The notes under the pieces are model-generated. The model did no database searches. It saw nothing but the letters and a program-made list of their open reading frames with translations, and was not told the DNA's origin. Shown here piece after piece: positions 33,300-49,078 of a stretch of 64,000 nt of DNA (the stretch's first letter is position 1; each line of letters starts with the position of its first letter). Source of the stretch: Larimichthys crocea (Eukaryota > Chordata > Actinopteri > Sciaenidae); assembly GCF_000972845.2 (NCBI RefSeq), contig NC_040028.1, forward strand, positions 10,672,038 through 10,736,037, in the 5' to 3' direction. The position numbers were made by a program, and so were the translations under genes.

Positions 33300-34500
33300 C
33301 CATTAGGTTAAGAAGATGCTAATTTTGATAATCCCTATTATTAACATCAAAACAAATATGACATTCTAAGTAAACTGGAAGTATATTCTCCATACTGTGA
33401 CACATTATCCAAAATGTTAACTGAACATCAAGCTTGAAAAGATGAGAATCTGATCTTCACAGAATTATTATTATAGTTACAGTGCTTTATAATATGTGCA
33501 TTTGCATTGCAAGCAAAGAAGCTCATGGCAAAACATATCTTGTGTTGGGCCTTTAAAGATCTTTTGTTTCTGCTGTATCAGACTGAGAAACTTAGGCCAA
33601 ACCCTCTCTTTTGTGCACCTCCCCCCACTATCCTCTCCCATGTGGAATGTAAGTTATGAAAGGGCTCCTATGTCAGTGTCTATATACCATTCAGCTGTGA
33701 CTCTGTGAGAGCAGGAGAGAGAGAAAATGACTGACTAACTCACTGACTAGTGCTGTTTGTGTAGCTCATACTCAGACAATGGCCTGCAGCAACAATAGGA
33801 TCCCAGTTATGTATGAATAACAGCTCTGTGATCTGAAGGGGACTGCTGAAAATTTGTACCAAGGATAAGAAAAAAAAATTGGCCACTATATATCTCAGAT
33901 GTTGTATCTGATTTTTTATTTTTATTTTTTTGCTTTTCAGTGGTGTGTTTGTTTCCAAATGTGGTGTTTATCTGTGTATTCTGAATTTGCTGCAAATCCC
34001 TGCATGATGCCATGGTAATTACGTTTCATTTTATAACATTTCTTATACATTTGATGATGAAGAATAAAGAATTTCATTGACTTTTCTATGTGGATATGGT
34101 GTGATTATTCATAATGTATTTTAATACAGACACAGGGTGGACTGTGTGTTTCTATGCTGATGAGTGTGTGGGTGCAAATGCATGCATAAAATGAACATAA
34201 AGATTATTCTCGCCCACAGTCCTTCGGGAGCGAATCTTTTGCACGCATTTCCCGGCATAACAAGCTTTAAGCTTTGTGTGTAATTAAACAAACTCTTGTC
34301 CCTCAATGCAAATGACCACAGTTTCACAGTCACACACACAACGGGAGGATATAGGAGAAAAGTGGTTATAGAGAAAGAGGTTTATCTTTACATACACAAG
34401 CATCTTATCTTAAGCTGCAAGGCAAAGCAGATAAATATTAGGGCGGATAACATGACAGACAGTATTAGGGACTTCCCTCTTTTTTTTCAAACCGCTGTTC
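33300..34500. other. Short intergenic gap between the tandem tubulin genes
   Basis: About 1.2 kb before the promoter of the next tubulin gene. I see no gene, tRNA or clear repeat; a few AT-rich and (TC)-rich runs only. Confidence 0.55.
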
Positions 34501-34504
34501 CCTC

Positions 34505-34574
34505 CCGCCAATGAGCCGTGCAGCTGCTTGCTGTGCTTTCCAGCCTGCCCCCTCCACATCCTTGCCTATATAAG
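34505..34574 (+). promoter_or_regulatory. CCAAT/TATA promoter of the third alpha-tubulin gene
   Basis: A CCAAT box (CGCCAATGAG, about 34507), an E-box CAGCTG (about 34521), a C-rich GCCCCCTCC run, and TATATAAG at 34567-34574 occur in order. The ATG is at 34652. Confidence 0.65.
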
Positions 34575-34651
34575 CCCTGACTCTCCCTCTCCTCCGCACT
34601 TCTGCCTTCTGTCTGAATCCTCAACGTCAGTCGAAAGGACAAGCGGACACA

Positions 34652-37627
<2,976 letters not shown>

Positions 37628-37739
37628 AGGGCCAAACATCACCCAGGCTTTGACATCACCCATTCCAAAAGTTATCATGAACGTACCACATTCCCATCAA
37701 CATTCTGATAACCTGTGGTGGTGATATATCAGTATTATC

Positions 37740-37745
37740 AATAAA
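37740..37745 (+). terminator. Polyadenylation signal, third alpha-tubulin gene
   Basis: AATAAA about 115 bp downstream of the TGA stop at 37627, the same spacing as in the upstream paralog. Confidence 0.75.
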
Positions 37746-37749
37746 ACAA

Positions 37750-39050
37750 ATTCTCACAAACCTTTTAAATGAACTTGTGATTATTCCTATTCCAAAGTAG
37801 CTTGAAAACACATTGCTAACCTCAACTACTGATTGGCCTTTTATACTCAGACTAATAAGCTTTGCATTTAACTTTTACAACTGTGATAGATTATATCTAG
37901 CATCAGCACTGTGGTAGGAATTACAAGGATAAAATATAAAAAATAAAGTATTTTCATCAAAGTACACATTGATTCTACATTATATATATATTTTTAGATT
38001 TGCTATTCATAGTGGGGGTTTTCCAGCAGTGTTTTGTTGGACTTTATATTGTGTTTACATGGAGCTCCCACTCAATTACAAAGCATTTTCCAGTTCCTCT
38101 GCCCATGTCAATTTCCTGCCTTTTTGTGCCGTGTTGAGAGAAAGATTAGCCACAAACTACACAATAGGCAGGGCAGGGCCTGTACCTGCAGTTGCCTCTC
38201 TTAGCCACCAGATGGGAGCAACGTGACCAGCTCATAAACTATGAGTTGGTTTCATCCTGTAGAGTAGACTCTATTCATACATGACCAGTCCAAATAACTA
38301 TGACATGATGAGCTCATCATGTGATCCCGACCACATGAGTCACACAGTGAACTAAAAACCTACTTTCAGTACAGTAATTATAACTTATACTTATAATTAT
38401 ACGTTTATAATTATAATAACGATTGACGTGATGGAAACATTTGAAGTTTTTCTATTATATGTATGACTACACTTATCTGTAGTAAGAATCAGCAGTGGAG
38501 GAGGTATTTAGCTCATTTTACCAAAGGAAAAGTATTAGTACTACACTGTAGAGATACTCTACAAGTAAAAAATATATACTGGAATTGTTAGGTACAGCAC
38601 AGTTAGTAAATAAGCAAAAAAACATTCAGTATATTAAGTATTATTATTAATAAATTATTATTAAAATATAGTTAAAGCATCAAAAGAAGCTCTGTATGTC
38701 ACATAACTTGGTTATTATAACTTACAATAATAATTGATGTGATAGAAACATTAGTTTTATGTTTTGTTTTGTTTTTATGTAAAATCTGCATGCTAATAAC
38801 TATGGCTGTCAGATGCTGTGAATTATTATAATATAGAATATTCATGTACAGAAAACGGGAGGGGGAAAAAAAAACACTTTACCTTTGCATCAGTAATGAT
38901 TTTGAAATTTTTAGAAATATCTGTGAACATGATGTGATCTAACCTGGTAGGTATCCATGACTACTATGCAGAAGATGCAGGGTTTTTATCGCAGAGCAAC
39001 AGGCGGACGTCGTTGAGTCAGGGCTGTGACGTTTCCAGACGCTCGCGTTT
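37750..39050. other. Intergenic region before dnajb2
   Basis: AT-rich, no gene supported. Two similar segments (about 38385-38455 and 38705-38765, sharing TTATAACTTA and GATGTGAT(A/G)GAAACATT-like text) suggest a small diverged repeat. Confidence 0.5.
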
Positions 39051-39437
39051 TCTAGACGCGCTATTTTTTTCCTCTCAGCTGAGAGTGACGTAACGCGTGG
39101 AGCTTAGACCAGCACACACACACACACACACACATACACACACATAGGGGCAGGCAAACACACGCCTGACTGACATCCGCTTGTTTTTACCGGCGTGGGA
39201 CTGTAAGTGTAGCGGTACACTGCAGACATATTGTGCCGCTTTTGAGAGTGTTTGCGTCGGGGGCGGTGGGAGAGGACAACAAGGAGGAGGCTCAGTCTGC
39301 GCGGCTGTCACGAAGACAGCAGCGGGGGGTGGGAGCGCATTCCAGAGGCGATCATAACTAATTCATTGTCGCTCCAGAACCGGCGGACAGGACAGGCTGC
39401 TAAAACTGCTCAGTAATCAGGCTGAAAGGCTGACACG
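39020..39437 (+). promoter_or_regulatory. dnajb2: CpG-rich promoter and probable 5' UTR exon of dnajb2
   Basis: A GC-rich, CpG-containing block with a TGACGTAA CRE/ATF-like site (about 39087) and a (CA)n run (39113-39145) ends in CACG|GTAGGT, a usable splice donor at 39437/39438. The ATG exon is 1.27 kb further on at 40704, so this is probably the untranslated first exon. The start point is not defined. Confidence 0.5.
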
Positions 39438-40703
39438 GTAGGTTTATAGCTTCAGCTAGTCGTGATAAGTTATGGCTTACCCATATGCAATAGACCGTGT
39501 GGCTACCAGACTGCAAACCTGACCATAATAGGAAGTATTGTGTCAACTGAAGTACCAAATAATGTTAATGTTAACGCACTTTAATATAGACAGCACCTGT
39601 GCATCTGCCCGTGTATGCGAGTCTGTGTAAGGGCCTACTGTCATGTCAGCAGCAGTTGTCAGATGCCATGAAGCTAGAAATAACATAGTAATAATACTTG
39701 TGTGAGCACATGGAAGTTCCCGAGGGGGGCATAGAAAGTTAACTTTAGTTATTTTACCTCAGTTTGGAAGTCACCGAAACTGCTGTGGGTCCACTAATGG
39801 GATTGGCACTTTGGTTAGCACGCTGACTCTGTGGCTATAATGGAACCACTGACACCAACACTGACTGTACTGAGGTGTGAGCATTTCAAGGGCACACTTG
39901 CACTTTTAGGTACATAAACATAATAATATAAACCATAATATATGGGCATCCATCTGTAACCGATTTAGCTTTTGCAAGACAAAACCAAAGAAGAACCCTC
40001 CTTATTTGACTTAATTGACTTTGTTAATTATATGTATATAGGTTTGACAAATTAAAATTCAAAACCATTTCATCAATTGTAATTAAAAGTTCAACAAACA
40101 TAACAGTGTTATAGTACTAGCACAGCCCACAGAAGGCTTAAAAAAACTATTTTCTTCTCCTAGTCTGAATGAAGTTATTTAATCTTTTTATGGGTCTGTT
40201 CCTGTATGTAATCACATAATTCACTATTTTTTTAATGAATGAAATTTTGAAAAAGTGTCACTCTAACTAAAAGTTATTGCCATATATAAGACTTGATTCT
40301 AGTCTAAATCCAAATGGCGATCAACAATTAATGGCTCCTAGCTTGTATAATGCATGATGACTCATTCCTATTTTTTTTTTTTCTGGTATGGTATCTATTG
40401 CTTTACAGATCATTTCATTCCAAAATAGGAAATAACACATTTCCATAATATGCACGGTATTCGTCAGCACTTACAGAACGATGAAACAACTGTGTTTACA
40501 TTAGACATTACCATTCCTCAGACACCTCCTGTTGTATATGACAAATAATGAGCACAGGAAGTTCTTTTCATTTTTTGAATTTTAGAAAATAATCGATCCT
40601 CCAAACTTGTTATTATCTGATGCTTGTGTTTTATTATGACTGGGTATAATCTCAGTAGGAAACTCTGCTGTATCTCCCTTGGTGAGGAGTGACTGGAAGA
40701 AAC

Positions 40704-43700
40704 ATGGTGGATTACTATAACATCCTGGGTGTGTCCAAAACAGCCTCTCAGGAAGACATCAAGAAAGCGTGAGTATCCAGGAAGTCTATCTTAAGATTCT
40801 TTGCACTAATTCATCAACAGTAATGCAATATTTGACCTAAATATAAAATACAATTCATGAAAATACGTTGTGCAGTGTAGCTTCTTACTCAGCATGGTCA
40901 GATTGTATAAACTTTTAAAAAGCTGCTTAGCTGCCTCAAAATGAGCAGGTTCTTAGTTTTATGTGTCTAGGTTTTTATAAACTTAAGACCACATTTAAAA
41001 AAAAATACATTCTCTTTTTGAACATGCACAAAAATGAAACACAAATCACTAAAAATACAATATCTCATTATACACTCTAATTTAAAGCCATAAATAGAGG
41101 TTTGCAAACCACTGGTATGAAAAACACACATTTCTTAAAATAATATGGAGTGCTGCTATTGTTATCTTTTCACTGCTCTGCACAGTGCATTTGTTTATGT
41201 TTTTTTTCTTGAAGAGACTATAATATTAGTGCATTTTTTATTTGTATACATGTATGAGTCAGTGTTTGTGTGTTTTTGTGCATTCAGGTACAGGAAACTC
41301 GCACTGAAATGGCATCCAGACAAAAATCCAGACAACAAAGACGAAGCAGAGAAGAAGTTCAAAGAATTGGCTGAGGCCTATGAAGTCCTCTCTGACAGTA
41401 AGTCAGGACAGTGTGTATACTTATGTATATTTATATGTGTGTGTCTGTAAGATGACTGACACTTGATCTGTATTGATGTTATGAGTCATGAATCTAATCT
41501 TTATGTGATGACGCCTTAAATCTAACATGTTAGCTGTGTTTTTCATTTTATTTAATGCACGTGAGTTAGGCATATAACAAAAAAAACATATATTAATTAG
41601 TGTCTATGGGTTTTTATTACATCAGTAAGTTGTACTAATTGTTCTTCTTCTACAGAAAGTAAGCGTGATGCATATGACAGATATGGAAATGACAGAATGC
41701 CACACACAGGTAAATATAAACCTACTGCAATGAGATATTATTGCATCCATTATAGGAAAAATGACTAAAGACGAATGTCTTTCCCTGGCTATCATTGTTT
41801 CTCCACTTCCATTACACTTACTCTCCATTTTCTCCTACCTTTCACTTCCCTTCACTTCCACTTTTCCTCCCACTCTTTCTCTTCACCACCCTGACACCGA
41901 CAATTAATTTTCCAGGTTCCACCACCTCAGACTTTTCGTCAGATTTCCCAGAATTCACGTTCACATTCCGCAACCCAGATGAGGTGTTCAGAGAGTTTTT
42001 TGGCGGCCAGGATCCCTTCGCAAGCTTCTTCGGTAAGTATTACACTATATAATATACTATAATATACAATAGACTATAATTAAAGTAACTGGTGTAATTT
42101 TTGTCTGTAGAAATTCTTTTTTTTTTTTGATGGATCCCCTCTGGAGACCTAAGGATTTTGACATCTGCTCATCATACTTCTTTTATTCATTCACCTGCAG
42201 AGCAATAATCATACATAAGCCCTCAAAACAGATGATCCCATTGCTTGACTAAAGTCTCACCTCTTAGTTAATTGGCCTCATAAAAACCTACTGTAATATT
42301 ACATCTTATGTAATCGTCAAGTATGTCAGTAATGATAATGATAAGTCTTTTGTCTTTCTCTAACCCAGATGACTTCTCGTCCTTTGGAAGCTCCTCCTCT
42401 CGTCTTGGACCCGGTCGGTTCTTTTCTTTTCCTTCAGCGGGAGGTAAACAGTTGCATAATCCTGTCCTTTAATATTTATCTACACCCTAACCATCTATCT
42501 CATCGACTTATGCACTAAACTAACTCACAGGTAAAACATACCTAGCCATAGCTTCTGGATTTTGTGGACAAAACAGATTATTTCCTTATATTGGGACACC
42601 TGGCTGTCCACTTTATTTCAAATCTTTGGGCCAATCTTTGGGAGTGGTATTATCTTTGACTTTGGTAAGGATGCGTCAAAATTAATTCTGTTCTCCTCCC
42701 TTCTCCTGCTTTCCTTGCCTGATCGTCTGTCCTTCTTCAGTGGACTTTACCTCCTTCTCGTCTTCCTTGGGTGGTCTGGATGGGATGGACAGCATGGGCG
42801 GGGGGATGGGCAACTTCAAATCAGTTTCTACATCCACTCGCATCGTAAATGGCAAACGCACCACCACCAAGAAGTATGTAATGTCGTCCTTAGGAAAGTT
42901 AGCCAACCTGGGAAATGCAATATTTTCAAATGTACAGATTTTTTTTTTGTAACACATGAGTGTGACTTGCTGAATAGATTGTAATATATACAGAAAATGA
43001 TCTTGTGTCATTTTTATGCAGGTTTATTTTTCAATACTTCCAAACCTCACTAACTAGATTGAAACTACCATAAACACTGATCTACAGCTCAGTATAAGTT
43101 CATTTCTGATTTGGAAAGCATTCTTACATTTCTAGTATTTTATGTTGCCAAGGGTGTTATTGCATTTTATATGTATTATCTTACTGCCAACAAAAGTGAG
43201 GATACAAAACAACATCATAGTGTTTTGAAATTGGCAACTGGATATTGGAGTCATTTTTTCTGGGGTTACATTTTGCTCTCTGTTAGTTATGGTTATGTAC
43301 ATAGATTTATCATCATATCCCTCATACGTTAGTGCTACTTTCCTATAAACATACACTGCTGGAGCTTGTATCACTGTAATCAAACACCACATGAATATTT
43401 TATTAATTCTTTGAAGTTATTGTATAGGCTGACCTTTATAAGATTAAATCTATGTGAATGCTTGATAAGACAAAGTAAGAAATACAATGATATGTGCATT
43501 GTAATACTACCATTTATTTGTCTTGCCTGTAGGGTAAAGGAGAACGGGCAGGAAAGAATAGAGATCGAGGAGGACGGGGTGTTAAAGAGCATCATAATCA
43601 ATGGTAAGACCACATACATAGAATGGTGTAATTGACAGACTTGAGGACTATTTAACTCTTATTTATATTAAAAATAATACACATAAGAGTCAAAAAGTAA

Positions 43701-44483
43701 AGTTTTATAGGGACTATTGTATTAGAAGATGTTTTAGGTGTTGGTATAAAAGATTGTGGCATGGTGAATGAAGATCATGAGTTTCCTCATGTGTGCTTGT
43801 AAATGTTGCTTCATGTTGCTTTTGTTCTTTTGCTGTGTGTGTCATTCTTAGGTGTGGAAGACGAAATGGCTCTGGCACTGGAGCTGAGCCGACGAGACGG
43901 ACAAACCCGTCCCTCACCTCAGAAGCCACAAATCCAAAACAGATCACCTGCCGATTCTGACAGACCACGTCCAAGCCCTTTCCCCGCGGCCTCTCATCGG
44001 TCATTTAGCGCAGCCCCCTTCTACAACTACGGGACTGCGACAAGCAGCGAGGATGATGAAGAAGACGAAGACCTGCAGATGGCTTTGGCATGCAGCCTGT
44101 CAGAAATGGAAGCCCAGCAGAGAGCAGCTGCTACCGACTTCATATCAGGTGCTGGGGTTGGGGGTAGAGCCATAAGTGGCAAAAGTGGTGGCCATAAAGG
44201 AGGCAGGTTTGTTACGACTATAAAAGTGAATGTGGCCGGTACTGAAAAGATTAGTGCAGGGGAGAAACATGAAGAGGGGCAGTTTAAAATGACCTCAGGG
44301 CCTGGGGGTAAGTGGGAAAAGGGGGGAAAGGGAACCAAAGAGCCAGGCTTCTCTCCCTCAACTGAGTCACCCTCAACTTCCAGCCCTACTTCACAAAGCA
44401 GTGAGGAAGAGCTTGAACCTGCCATTAAAAATAGTGATAGCAGTGTGAAAAGGAAAAAGAAGTGTGGGTGTATTGTGTGCTAG
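40704..44483 (+). CDS. dnajb2: DNAJB2 (HSJ1) co-chaperone, long CaaX-ended form
   Basis: Exons 40704-40768, 41288-41397, 41656-41709, 41916-42032, 42369-42443, 42741-42873, 43533-43603 and 43852-44483 give 418 aa. DNAJB2 stimulates Hsp70 ATPase and passes ubiquitylated clients to the proteasome, mainly in neurons. The J domain (residues 2-70) has HPD at 31-33. A G/F-rich linker follows, then a DNAJB-type region ([32 protein letters not shown]). Two ubiquitin-interacting motifs are visible: [11 protein letters not shown] near 211 and [15 protein letters not shown] near 278. The C-terminus [11 protein letters not shown] is a polybasic stretch followed by CIVC, a plausible CaaX prenylation box matching the lipid-anchored HSJ1b form of mammals. 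Order and strand relative to tubulin and ptprn match human. The gene converges on ptprn. Confidence 0.94.
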
Positions 44484-47170
44484 TGCAGTGTGTATATTGC
44501 CTTATTCTTTTATACTGACCTCAGTGTCGTGCCTACAGCCAGACTCTAATGTAATGTGACTGCCAGACTCCTAATTTGAGACAGTGCCTCAACTGATCAC
44601 GAGGCTTTCATGCAGTCTTAAAGCACCTAAACAAGACAATGAACATGTATTCCTATGTAACTGACCAATACAGCTAAAAGTCTGTGCGAAGCAATACAGA
44701 GGATTGTTTCTGAATGTATGTAAATTTGCCAAACGCTAACAAAGACAGAAAAGAGTTGGATTAAGAGGGATTTAGAAGTTGGTAGTGAGTTAAATCCCAG
44801 TGAGGGCAGGATGTTGTGTTTGTGGGCGTGTGTGTGTGTATGTGCTTGGGTGTGCGTTTGGGTCAGTTGCGACCCTGCCACAGAATTTTCTCATACCGAC
44901 TCAGTCAGAGGGAATGTATCGGATCTGTGTCACAAACAATAGATCAAAATCGAAAGTAGGCCACAGAACTTTCTCTTGTGATTCTAATCATGGCATAAAA
45001 ACCAGCGCGATCAAAAAAAAAAAAAAAGACCACTGTTTACTGGTCAGCTGATAGTAATTTCTAGAGTATGTATAGCACTGAAGTAGTTGAAGCGCACACA
45101 CTTTGCAAATATAAATGCCTTGTAAATACATGCAGTCCAAAGTGGTAGCCAAGCGTTTACACTGTTACTAAGTTGCAATATTAAGGAGCTCACGTTTGGC
45201 CTAAATGCACTTTTGCTCAAATATTATTGCCATATTTGGTAATATTTGGTCAGATTGTAGACTGCTAGGGGTGGCAGCAATCACAGTATAAAATGTGTAC
45301 AGCATTGTGACAAGTGTAACAGAAAACAGTTACAAATAATCATAAAAAAAACTTTTATATTTTGATCCTTTTGGTGCCTTTGCATGTTTTACTATGTCTT
45401 TCCTTTTCTTACCGTACTGCTGCAAATGTGCCAAGTCAGACAAACTAATGTATTTCAAGCAAAGCAAATTTTCAGAAGCTATATGTATATAATGATTAGA
45501 AATGTTGTCAGGTGTTCTGTGGTGCGACAGTGATCGAATGAACTGAAATTGTGATGGCTGCGTGAATGTTTGAAAATAAGGAGCTTCATGGCTAAATCAA
45601 TGTGAGCTTCGATTCGCCTTTGGACTGGTCTGAACCGTCAGGGTAGATGAAATACCGAGCTGTGTTTTCCCTTTATCAGCATCTGGTGATTAAGTGCCCC
45701 TGAGCAAAACACTAAACCCCATCTGTTTCACTTTAGCCACTTAGTGGCAGGTCAATAACCCTCCTGCCACCTGCACTGATTTTCTTGCCTAAAATAAAAT
45801 GGCATTAATTAATAAGCTTTAAAAATCTGCCAAAAATGAAGGAGCTTCCCAGTGTTGAGAAATTGAAATGGTTAAATGTGTTTTGATTGATTTTGAATTG
45901 TGTTTTTTACAGTTTACACTCATTTATTTAGCTATGTATTTTTGTTGTCTTATTAAAACCACAACATTTGACATGTTTTTTAGTTGTTGCCAAAACACAA
46001 AGGTATTACAATTAATTACCAGTATTATTAAGTATTTAAATTTTTAATGACTTTTCAAAGACATGCCATCAAGTACCTTATTACAGCCAGGGTGTCCTTT
46101 CCCTGCTCTGCTTTTACACTACAGAGCAATATACGTTTGATTTTTGGTTGTTATTGTTTTTCATGAGTGCTTGAATTATTTTACATTGCATGAGTTTTGC
46201 TTTCACTTTAAAGTATAACTATCATCACTGGCAAAAAAAAATGAAATGGGAACATATCTTTAAACTTCTTTCCAATAATTACGACCCTGTTGACTCTGAG
46301 CTGTTTATCAATTCTCCTCTTCAAACTGTTCTTGCGTGTGCAGAGGGGATGAGAGAGAAAGAGGAAGATGTTTCTCTTAATCGATATCAGCCTGTAAAAA
46401 CTTTGTACTAAATTGTGTTTTTTTTTGTTATTTTTGTTTTAAAATTGTTAAAAGGGAATAACAAATAAAGACTGAGCTGAAGAGTTTGAATTTTGAATTT
46501 TTTTTGTGACAGCAATAGTTATGCATTTTTCTGATGTAACTGTAACTGATTTCATGCTATACTAGTATTACATTTACTACTACAACTAATAGTGCTACTT
46601 TATTAATATTTATAGGAAAAATTAAAGGCACTGCTGCTTGTCCTTTCATTCATTTTGAATGATTCATTCTGGGTTCGGTCTTTCTGAAAAGAATGAAATT
46701 ATATCATTTAATTTTAAAAAACAAAACAATTTTTAAACCAATTCGTCCCTTCAAGTCCTTTCATTACTGACCATTTACACTCCATCAAAAGCTGTACGTT
46801 GATCATTACAAGCTGTGTGTGTTCATCTTATCTCTCTCTGCTCCTCTTCAGCACTTTCCTCTTCTCACCCCCCACTAGGCTGTGCAAACAATGTTCTCTG
46901 ACCAGTGTGTGATCATCTAGTTCCCTTCAAGAACAAACTGTTTCACGGTTTTACCCATGACCTAAACCTTTATTCTGTTCTCCCATTAGTTTGCCACCAA
47001 AATCTGTCGAAAACAAAAAATGCTTAGTCATCATCACAAATGTCAAATGGCCACAGTATATTTAATTTGAACACACGGTCTTTTCTGCTTAAATTTAAAC
47101 TTCTGTTCATCATCTTATAATTACTGAGACTTAAGTTGTTAATTTGTCTTACCCTTCCTGCTTCCTGTTT
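44484..47170 (+). other. dnajb2 3' UTR of the long form / intron of the short form
   Basis: No further coding exon seen. Candidate poly(A) signals are an AATAAA in the AAAATAAAATGG run near 45790 and AATAAA at 46464-46469, the latter followed by T-rich sequence. AT-rich, with a (TG)n at about 44830 and a poly-A at 45010. Confidence 0.55.
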
Positions 47171-47173
47171 CAG

Positions 47174-47202
47174 ACTCAGACTTCGAGGCCTTCACAAGCT
47201 AA
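47174..47202 (+). CDS. dnajb2: Alternative last coding exon of dnajb2 (HSJ1a-like soluble form)
   Basis: A pyrimidine-rich tract and CAG precede this segment. An in-frame donor (TATCAG|GTGCTG, cut after 44148) lies inside the long last exon just after UIM2. Joining them in phase gives ATDFIS followed by DSDFEAFTS and TAA, a protein of about 316 aa without the CaaX box. Human HSJ1a arises the same way: a donor just after UIM2 joined to a short exon starting with Asp. A further small intron (47246-47434) appears to follow in the 3' UTR, 43 bp after the stop, too close to trigger nonsense-mediated decay. This is inference from splice sites; no transcript data are available. Confidence 0.55.
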
Positions 47203-47711
47203 CCTGATTGGCTCATGCTGCTCTGTGCCCTAGTCCTGCCCTGAGGTAAAGAACCAGTGTGAACCTGAAGCACCCTGCAAGTTGTTTAGTCATTCCTTTT
47301 CTCCTGCCCCATAAGCCCCATTTAGATCAGATCAGCTGACGAAGTCTGGAAAAATCATATTTCTAACAGGTGATGCCTGCAGTATTTACATTAGTGATGA
47401 AGTGTAATATGTCCTTGTACATCTATTCTTACAGGTCAAAGGTCAATTCCCCATGATGCACTTGTCTCTCTCTGCCCACCATGGCTCCTACCTGCTGAAT
47501 GACACTTAACTAAAGATACAAATGTGTATTTTATATGTATGTGTGTGAGTGTGTGTACATACTGTAGCTCCATGTGGAGCGAAAGACTGGAAACTTTGTA
47601 TTTTGAAACCCTAAGGACATAGTTCTAATCATCTCTGCAGTAACTAACTAAGTGTTTCAGCTGAGTTTTAATTTGAAATATGCCTGGAAGTGGAAACTGA
47701 TGAATATGGCA

Positions 47712-47757
47712 AATAAAATAAAAAATGCTTTGAAACATACAAAGCAGAGAAAATAAA
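47712..47757 (+). terminator. dnajb2: Distal dnajb2 polyadenylation signals
   Basis: AATAAA at 47712-47717 and again at 47752-47757, downstream of the alternative last exon. The ptprn poly(A) signal is about 370 bp further on the other strand. Confidence 0.5.
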
Positions 47758-48123
47758 GCATTGCCTGCTGAATACCCTGTATCAGTATATTTATAAAAAA
47801 TATTAGGGTTAATATCAAACAACTGAAGATAGAATACCAAAAAAGCTATCTGAGGTTCAAAGGCATGACTTGACAATATTATAATATACTTGTTTTGGCA
47901 ACACTGTGGTGCAGCAGGTGCTGTCTGTAACTCTGAAAGTGATATTGATGAACTATTGATAGATTTCGAATGATACTTGAATTTAAAATAAATAGATAGG
48001 ATTCATGTGACTTTAAATGTGTCATTTTAACTTCTTTTTTTTATAAAACAAAAAGCAACATGATGGTAAAAACGAGCACTTGAGACTTTTTTTTTTTTTT
48101 TTTTTGCTGCATCACATCACAAA

Positions 48124-48129
48124 TTTATT
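48124..48129 (-). terminator. ptprn: ptprn polyadenylation signal
   Basis: AATAAA on the minus strand about 950 bp after the ptprn stop codon. It is followed, 17 bp downstream in the sense direction, by an A-run of about 18 (forward T-run at 48089-48107). Confidence 0.6.
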
Positions 48130-49078
48130 CAAGTCAAAAATACATTTTTATAGATATTTTCTATCTGTCTGCTACATGAAATAAACACAATCATCAGGGT
48201 GAATTATTTACAGTAATCACAAGGCCGTACACTTAGTAAGATGTTAAAAAAACCCAAACATAGTTACTCTGTGTGCAGAGGGAAAGAGAGAAGGCGACGT
48301 GTACTTTGTGGTCAGTGTGTACAGCATCTTTTACAAAGGGACCAGTGCTGAAAGCAAACAATCATGTTGTCAAGGCAAAGACAAGCCTCATAAATAAAAA
48401 CACACACTAGACAGTAGCATACAGTATTCTGGTGGACATGTAACAACACACACAACACACACTCAGAGTTAAAGTGGACTGAAACCCATCTGCATATCAG
48501 CAAGATGGATGATGGGGAATTAGTTTGTGAAGGGATTGAACATGGCGTTGAAAATTCGGACTGCTCAAACAGGACAGCCAAACACACACTCAATGTTTTT
48601 GGCAGATCATCTAATAATGTCGATCTATCAGGTCATAAATGATTGATCAAGCAAAGATGGCAGTAAGATTGGTGATCGATGTTAGGCTTCAATACTGTGT
48701 CATTGCAAAAGCAGAATTTTCATCTGGATTCAGGCACATTATATGTAAGTTTCTGTTCTTTGACGTTTACGTCTGATGACCTCATTGTTGTCTAATTAGG
48801 TAGAAACCTCAGAGAGCAAAGAGAGCTTAGAGATCACCCTGCTAAAGATTATTCAATGCACTTTCAAGTTCTGAAAAGTTTTAAAACCGGAGACAATGAG
48901 TAGATGGTGAAATACTGCATGCTGAAAACGAGAGCAGTAACTGCTCCGAGTGTGGCGGACTAAATTCTTATTTACAGTGATGGCCAGACATACATGACTG
49001 CATTGTACGAGGGTGTCTTCATAGTTTTTATTTCCGTGTGCCTGTGCATGTCCTCACTTTCTCAGCCGCTGTTGCCGC

